From the NCBI RefSeq assembly GCF_014384905.1, contig NZ_JACRSV010000001.1:1311443-1375442 (forward strand): a stretch of DNA of 64,000 nucleotides. Direction: 5' to 3'. The stretch is from Fumia xinanensis (lineage in GTDB: Bacteria; Bacillota; Clostridia; Oscillospirales; Ruminococcaceae). The position numbers and the translations under genes are program-made. Position 1 is the stretch's first letter, and the number at the start of each line of letters is the position of its first letter. Positions 60,020-64,000 of the stretch are shown one piece after another. The notes under the pieces were generated by a model. That model saw nothing but the letters and a program-made list of their open reading frames with translations. It was not told the DNA's origin and ran no database searches.

Positions 60020-60661
60020 ATGCACCCGGAGGAAAAAATTAAGGCGGGAGTCCTATTTTCTCCCGCTGAACCGGAATTAAAGGCTCTCAAGCGGAAGGCC
60101 CACAACCTGAATGTGGACTACAACAACACCTATGAGGACGAGGAAGAAAAGCGCGCTTCCATCCTCGCCCAAATGCTGGGCGCGTTTGGGGAGGGCGGGC
60201 GAATCCAAGGTCCCATCGCCTTTCACTACGGGATTCACACCAAGATTGGGAAAAACTTTTTTGCAAACTTTAACTTTACCGTACAGGACGACGGAGAAGT
60301 CACCATTGGGGACAACTGCAATTTCGGTCCGAATGTGACCATCGTTACCCCCATTCACCCCATGCTGCCCGACGAGCGCCGGGCCATGCTGACGGCGGAG
60401 GGGGAGAAAAAGCTCCTCTGCTACGCCAAGCCGGTGCATATCGGAAACGACTGCTGGTTCGGCGCGTCGGTCACCGTCTGCCCCGGTGTGACCATCGGGG
60501 ACAACTGCGTCATCGGAGCTGGCAGCGTGGTGACGAGGGACATCCCGGCAAACAGTTTTGCGGCGGGAGTCCCCTGCCGGGTGATCCGGGAGATCACCGA
60601 AAAAGACAGCATGAAATATCTGCCGGAAATCCTCGCGGACAACTCGGTGATAGAGAAATAA
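60020..60661 (+). CDS. Sugar O-acetyltransferase (LacA/Maa type)
   Basis: A 213-residue protein (GGGAGG site). N-terminal Mac domain (HPEEKIKAGVLFSPAEPEL ... AHNLNVDYNNT). The left-handed beta helix has hexapeptide steps (GDNCNFGPNVTI, GNDCWFGASVTVCPGVTIGD) and the catalytic His is in VTIVTPIHPM. It transfers acetyl from acetyl-CoA to a sugar hydroxyl, in the family usually maltose, glucose or galactosides. Intact and monocistronic. Confidence 0.93.
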   Translation: MHPEEKIKAGVLFSPAEPELKALKRKAHNLNVDYNNTYEDEEEKRASILAQMLGAFGEGGRIQGPIAFHYGIHTKIGKNFFANFNFTVQDDGEVTIGDNCNFGPNVTIVTPIHPMLPDERRAMLTAEGEKKLLCYAKPVHIGNDCWFGASVTVCPGVTIGDNCVIGAGSVVTRDIPANSFAAGVPCRVIREITEKDSMKYLPEILADNSVIEK

Positions 60662-60669
60662 CCGTCAAA

Positions 60670-60736
60670 AGAGGCGAACTGTGTTCACCCGTTTTCATAT
60701 GAAGGTTTTTTCGGGCGAACACAGTTCGCCCCTACA
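60670..60736. repeat. Two-ended GTAGGGGCGAAC repeat
   Basis: AGGCGAACTGTGTTCACCCG and its inverse CGGGCGAACACAGTTCGCCC then CTAC. It resembles the 44550 copy. Confidence 0.7.
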
Positions 60737-60778
60737 AAAAACCCGGTAATTGCCACAAGGCAATTACCGGGTTTTTAT
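60736..60778. terminator. Bidirectional terminator
   Basis: AAAAAACCCGGTAATTGCC and GGCAATTACCGGGTTTTT around ACAA. The stem resembles the 5' hairpin of sRNAs B and C. Confidence 0.8.
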
Positions 60779-60801
60779 TGACATCAATTCGAATTTTTCT
60801 C

Positions 60802-60845
60802 TTGACAATTTGGAACGCAAGATATAAAATTAACTTGTGTTCCAA
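60802..60845 (+). promoter_or_regulatory. RHH-D promoter with inverted-repeat operator
   Basis: TTGACA, 17 bp, TAAAAT. TTGGAAC-x-CAAG and CTTG-x-GTTCCAA form an inverted repeat (60810-60845) spanning the -10, a typical RHH autorepression site. Confidence 0.78.
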
Positions 60846-60862
60846 AATAAGGAGGTGACAGT

Positions 60863-61045
60863 TTGAAGGAGCGGAAAAAACCCGGGCCTCATCCAGAAAA
60901 GCCCTTAGAGCACGACCTGAAAGTCCGTGTAGACAACGAGACACTGGCAAAAATTGAGTTTTGTATGAAAAAACTCAACGTCACCCGGTCCGAGGTTTTG
61001 CGCAGAGGCGCTAACTGCCTGTATGAAGCGCTCAACAAACAGTAA
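60863..61045 (+). CDS. RHH-D, 60-residue ribbon-helix-helix protein
   Basis: TTG start after AAGGAGGTGACAG. Reads KERKKPGPHPEKPLEHDLKV, then RVDNETLAKIEFCMKKLNVT and RSEVLRRGANCLYEAL. Same plan as RHH-A to C: a basic Pro-rich tail followed by an RHH fold. Autoregulated, judging from the operator. Confidence 0.8.
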   Translation: MKERKKPGPHPEKPLEHDLKVRVDNETLAKIEFCMKKLNVTRSEVLRRGANCLYEALNKQ

Positions 61046-61119
61046 AACAGGAAGCGGCGCTCACCCACCACAGGAACCGCCGCTTCCCCAAACACCAACA
61101 ATCCCGAAAGAACGTCGGC
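61042..61119 (-). ncRNA. Small RNA D, convergent with RHH-D
   Basis: Promoter TTGCAA-17-TACAAT on the minus strand (61126-61154). The RNA starts near GCCGACGTTCTTTCGGGATT and ends in a terminator (GGAAGCGGCGG ... GCGCCGCTTCC then TGTTTTACTG) lying over the RHH-D stop codon. Almost identical in its 5' part to sRNA A. Confidence 0.6.
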
Positions 61120-61218
61120 CTAAATATTGTAACATAAACTGCACCAGTTTGCAAGAATGTTATACCATGGGTGGATACTTCTTTCAAGGGATTGCTGGAA
61201 ATTCAAAGGAGAAGTGTT

Positions 61219-61434
61219 ATGAACAAAACAAATAGCATGGTCGTAATCGATATCTGCGACGAAAACGACAATCTTTTTACTACCGTCGAGCTGTCGGAAG
61301 AATTCGTCTCCCGCCTGGAGGAGAAAACGGGCAGTGTTTTAAGCGAAGGGTTCAACCAGGCCCTGCAAACTTTCATTGAGGAAGCTGTCGACAGGATAGA
61401 TGCCGAAATCAAAAAAAGTCATTGCTTATCATAA
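61219..61434 (+). CDS. Small acidic protein, module D partner
   Basis: A 71-residue protein from the ATG at 61219 (AAAGGAG upstream). VVIDICDENDNLFTTVELSE is shared with the gene at 50863; the rest (FVSRLEEKTGSVLSEGFNQA) is helical. It diverges from sRNA D across the same type of conserved control region. Unlike module A, there is no second gene before the terminator. Confidence 0.7.
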   Translation: MNKTNSMVVIDICDENDNLFTTVELSEEFVSRLEEKTGSVLSEGFNQALQTFIEEAVDRIDAEIKKSHCLS

Positions 61435-61459
61435 AATAGATGGGACTCGTTGTTCAAAT

Positions 61460-61500
61460 ACCCCCGCCCTTGGCCATACCGGCCGAGAGCGGGGGTTCTA
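61460..61500 (+). terminator. Terminator of module D
   Basis: CCCCCGC and GCGGGGG form the outer stem with GGCCATACCGGCC inside, then TTCTAATT. Confidence 0.75.
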
Positions 61501-61610
61501 ATTGATAGAAGCCATGGGTAAACCGTGGGTCGGCCTCTGTATTCCTGTTTTCCATTGTGCGAATTTGTAACCTTATGTTACAACAATCCTTTTGCTCCCC
61601 CACGCCGCAG

Positions 61611-61643
61611 TAAAAAAACAGGAGCGGCTCTCGCCGCCCCTGC
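61611..61643 (-). terminator. Terminator of PHP gene
   Basis: CAGGGGCGGCG and CGCCGCTCCTG-type arms (CAGGGGCGGCGAGAGCCGCT) followed by TTTTTTTAC on the minus strand. Confidence 0.8.
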
Positions 61644-61652
61644 CTGTAAAAA

Positions 61653-63434
61653 TTATTCCTCGCTCTCGTAAACGCTCAGTTCCCCGATAGCCGCCGGGAT
61701 GTCCCGATACATGGGCGTCCCCCGTTCCATCCCCACCGAGGTGAGAATGGTGAGCCGCAGATACCGGGCCTCCTTTGGCGAGAAGGGCGTCACCTGCTCC
61801 GAACCGTAGGAGCGCATATTCCGCCGGACCGCCTCCTCGTAGTTCACCCCATCTACGCTGACTTCCAGCTTGAATTTCCCCAGCAGCTGAGCCACGTGGG
61901 TGCAGTTTTTGATTTCGACGAAGTGATGGTAATACCCCAATCCGCAGATTCTCCGCACCTTGCCCAGATCGATGAGGATTTCCGCCGGCATCTCGTCGCT
62001 GAGCCAGCCGTCGTTGGGATTGCCGTTAAAGAGCTTTTCGGGATTTTTCCCCGGTGCGGACAAAACCACGCACTCCTCTCGAGGAATTTTTTTGCCCTTG
62101 GGCAGTGTGAGGGGTTCGTCGGGCGCGTTGTCCGTCCAGATAGGAGCCGACCATGTCCGGTCTCCCGCCGCGTCGGTGAGGCGCAGGTAGAAGTACCGGG
62201 CGTTCACATCGCGGCTTATCAGGGTGTAGTTTCCCCGAATCCGGCTGCGGTTCAGTTCAACGGAATCCACCACTTCTCCATAGTCGGAAAAGAGTTCTGC
62301 TTTGACGATGCGCTCGTTTTCGTTGGCGGGCTTGAACACGTCGAAGGAAAAGTCGCAGAGGTAGAAATCGCAGGCCTTGACTGTGCCGCCCGGGTGGACG
62401 CCATTGACCTGGAATTTCAGCTTCACGTTGCCGCTTTCGGTGACGTAGACCCGTCCGCTCTGCATAGCGTCGATAATCGCCTCTTTGGAGAGCTCCGGCG
62501 CCATGATGACGGTGCGGCTCCACATGGCCCCCTCCCCCCAGTTATAGGAGTGGGTATCGCTGCCTGCTGATGGACAGACATGGTAGCCAAAATCCAGCGC
62601 CTGGGAAAAAATCCGCTCATGGAGCAGATTATAGGCTTCAAAGGTAGGGCTGTTTAAAATTTCCACAAACCGCAGATATTTCTTCGCCCGCGGTTCCCTG
62701 AGATAAGGCAGGTTATAGCCGTTCCACATAGTGGATTCCGCGCCGCCTACGTCGCTGGGATGCGGCATCCCCAGCATGAGGGCGCTGTGCTCGCCTACTC
62801 GTTCAAAATAGCTGTCCCAATCGGTAGTACGAGCCCATTTCTCCCCCTGGAAAGTCAGAAGCTCCCCGCCCTGATTGACCCAGAACCCGTAATCGTCCCG
62901 CAGCTCAAAATAAAGGTCCGCCTCCTGAGCGGGCAAGGCGACAAACTGCTCGTCGGTGGCCTGTTCCGCCGCCAAAACGTTTGCAAAACACTTCTCTGGC
63001 GTATAGGCGATGCCGTGGTCGGAGATGGTGTAAAAATCCAAAAATTTCTCTTCTTTTACTCTGGCCAAAGCCATCTCAGGAGTTCCAACCCCGTCTGAGT
63101 ATCCGGTGTGGGCGTGCATGTCTCCTCGGTAATAGTTCATTTTTTCTTCCGGGCCGGCATGTTTGATCCTGCGTACCGTCACCTGACAGACGGCCTCCTG
63201 CCCGTCCAACGAGGCCGTCACCTGCGCGCTCCCTTCCTTGAGCAGGGTCAGGAGCACCTTGTCGGCAAAGCCGCCCTCCTCCCCTGCGAAGTCCCGGATC
63301 CGGACCACCGACGGGTCGGAACAGCTCCACTCCACCGGCGCGGCGGAAAGCTCATCCCCACCACAGACCTGCAAGGTCACCACGTCCCCCGCAAACGAAC
63401 AAATTTCCTCTTTGGAACAGAAAAATCCCTTCAT
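61653..63434 (-). CDS. PHP-domain metallophosphoesterase (CehA/McbA-like) with discoidin domain
   Basis: A 593-residue protein. Residues 1-95 are a Big_2-like beta domain (DVVTLQVCGGDELSAAPVEW). Residues 100-370 are the PHP domain: GDMHAHTGYSDGVGTPEMA, DFYTISDHG and CPSAGSDTHSYNWG carry the His/Asp metal ligands. Residues 450-590 resemble an F5/8-type discoidin carbohydrate-binding domain (GNPNDGWLSDEMPAEILIDL). No signal peptide is obvious. The substrate, probably a phosphoester or glycan-linked phosphate, is unknown. Confidence 0.85.
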   Translation of the reverse strand: MKGFFCSKEEICSFAGDVVTLQVCGGDELSAAPVEWSCSDPSVVRIRDFAGEEGGFADKVLLTLLKEGSAQVTASLDGQEAVCQVTVRRIKHAGPEEKMNYYRGDMHAHTGYSDGVGTPEMALARVKEEKFLDFYTISDHGIAYTPEKCFANVLAAEQATDEQFVALPAQEADLYFELRDDYGFWVNQGGELLTFQGEKWARTTDWDSYFERVGEHSALMLGMPHPSDVGGAESTMWNGYNLPYLREPRAKKYLRFVEILNSPTFEAYNLLHERIFSQALDFGYHVCPSAGSDTHSYNWGEGAMWSRTVIMAPELSKEAIIDAMQSGRVYVTESGNVKLKFQVNGVHPGGTVKACDFYLCDFSFDVFKPANENERIVKAELFSDYGEVVDSVELNRSRIRGNYTLISRDVNARYFYLRLTDAAGDRTWSAPIWTDNAPDEPLTLPKGKKIPREECVVLSAPGKNPEKLFNGNPNDGWLSDEMPAEILIDLGKVRRICGLGYYHHFVEIKNCTHVAQLLGKFKLEVSVDGVNYEEAVRRNMRSYGSEQVTPFSPKEARYLRLTILTSVGMERGTPMYRDIPAAIGELSVYESEE

Positions 63435-63646
63435 ATGTTAACCGCCTTTCCTTATGGATTCAATTGATTCTGATATTTGCTTCACCGCCTTCTTAACAGC
63501 GCCAGCGAACAACCTGCGGCTCTTAAAACGGTCTTCTTTTTAAAGATTACCACATTGGGGACTGTAAGACAAGGCCGTTTATCCTACCGTCCAAAATTTC
63601 CGGACAGCGCCCGTACCGTTTCCGGCACAATACCGCAGTTACTGCA
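63435..63646. other. Spacer without gene
   Basis: No ORF with a ribosome site and no repeat of the main family was recognised between the PHP start and the following hairpin. Confidence 0.45.
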
Positions 63647-63677
63647 AAAACCGGCCGGAGAATCCAGCCGGTTTTGC
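63647..63677 (-). terminator. Possible terminator of the wall-binding gene
   Basis: AAAACCGGCTGGA and TCCGGCCGGTTTTT on the minus strand, then GCAG. It lies about 130 bp after the stop at 63805. Confidence 0.65.
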
Positions 63678-63804
63678 CCTTGAGAGGAGTTATTTCCACT
63701 CAAGCATAGGTATAGGAGATTAAGGAGATTAGAAGATAGCATTGCAGGTGCAGCATCGCTGCAGATATACCTAAAACATGGTTTGGATCATGTTTATGCA
63801 GGTC

Positions 63805-64000
63805 TTATTTCACCCACGCGCCGGAAGCGTCTACCTTGTATCCGCCCACGGTGGTGTTTGCTGCCATTTTGCCGCTGGCGCTAAAGTAGTAGCATTTAGC
63901 ATTTACCCAATTCCAGCCTGTCGCCATGGCTCCGCTGTCTTTCAGGTAATACCAGGTATTTCCCTGCTGCAGCCAGCCGGTCATCATAGCGCCGTTGCCT
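63805..64000 (-). CDS. Wall-binding protein, C-terminal repeats only
   Basis: The last 65 residues of a gene that starts beyond the right edge. They are CW_binding repeats (TGWLQQGNTWYYLKDSGAMA, GWNWVNAKCYYFSASGKMAA) ending DASGAWVK. The end is similar in sequence and layout to the protein at 55815, so the two are paralogs. The N-terminal domain and function cannot be seen. Confidence 0.88.
   Translation of the reverse strand, partial: GNGAMMTGWLQQGNTWYYLKDSGAMATGWNWVNAKCYYFSASGKMAANTTVGGYKVDASGAWVK

Overview
The window looks like a chromosomal segment of a spore-forming, GC-rich member of the Clostridia, most likely an Oscillospirales/Ruminococcaceae-type gut bacterium. The clues are strong AGGAGG ribosome sites, consensus sigma-A promoters, tandem Spo0A-type boxes, a CotH kinase, choline-binding-type wall repeats and Firmicutes phage genes. 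The genus is inferred; no rRNA or housekeeping marker is present.

Positions 1 to about 36.9 kb hold a PBSX-type (xkd) contractile-tail prophage read mostly on the minus strand. From right to left it carries a CI/LexA-like repressor (36209-36838, plus strand), a divergent Cro-like gene, a DnaD-like replication protein, an HTH protein, an Xpf/DUF1492-type sigma-like regulator, small and large terminase, portal, scaffold, capsid, connectors, sheath, tube, tail chaperone with a -1 frameshift signal, a very short tape-measure-like protein, then LysM/XkdP, XkdQ, XkdR, XkdS, XkdT, XkdU, tail fibre, XkdX and a distal tail protein running off the left edge. No integrase, holin or endolysin is in the window. 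Two cargo blocks interrupt the order: (i) 9.1-10.7 kb, a MuF-like/barnase fusion with a barstar and an opposite-strand ribbon-helix-helix (RHH) gene, bracketed by terminators; (ii) 21.2-26.1 kb, three paralogous membrane proteins, each behind the same tandem Spo0A-box promoter, with two related minus-strand genes, one truncated, between terminase and portal. Four minisatellites lie in the non-coding gaps of the prophage, and a 350-bp array of twelve hairpins precedes the repressor.

36.9-50.5 kb is host-like: a clostridial Cys-rich coat-type protein, a VTC/DUF4956/CotH operon, a divergent XRE/SLOG pair, a two-component system, an S66 carboxypeptidase, and a Fur-box-controlled metal exporter followed by a Fur-family gene and a pentapeptide-repeat protein.

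50.5-55.6 kb and 60.8-61.5 kb hold small accessory modules. Four short RHH genes (three below 60 codons) are associated with convergent small RNAs whose terminators overlap the RHH 3' ends; two of the modules also share a small acidic gene. Next to the first group is an ImmR/ImmA-like repressor-protease pair divergent from an excisionase-like HTH gene and a second copy of the prophage HTH/sigma-like pair. The rest holds wall-binding proteins, an orphan oligopeptide-binding lipoprotein, a sugar O-acetyltransferase and a PHP-domain phosphoesterase. A family of GTAGGGGCGGG-type inverted repeats is scattered through the intergenic gaps of both prophage and host DNA.
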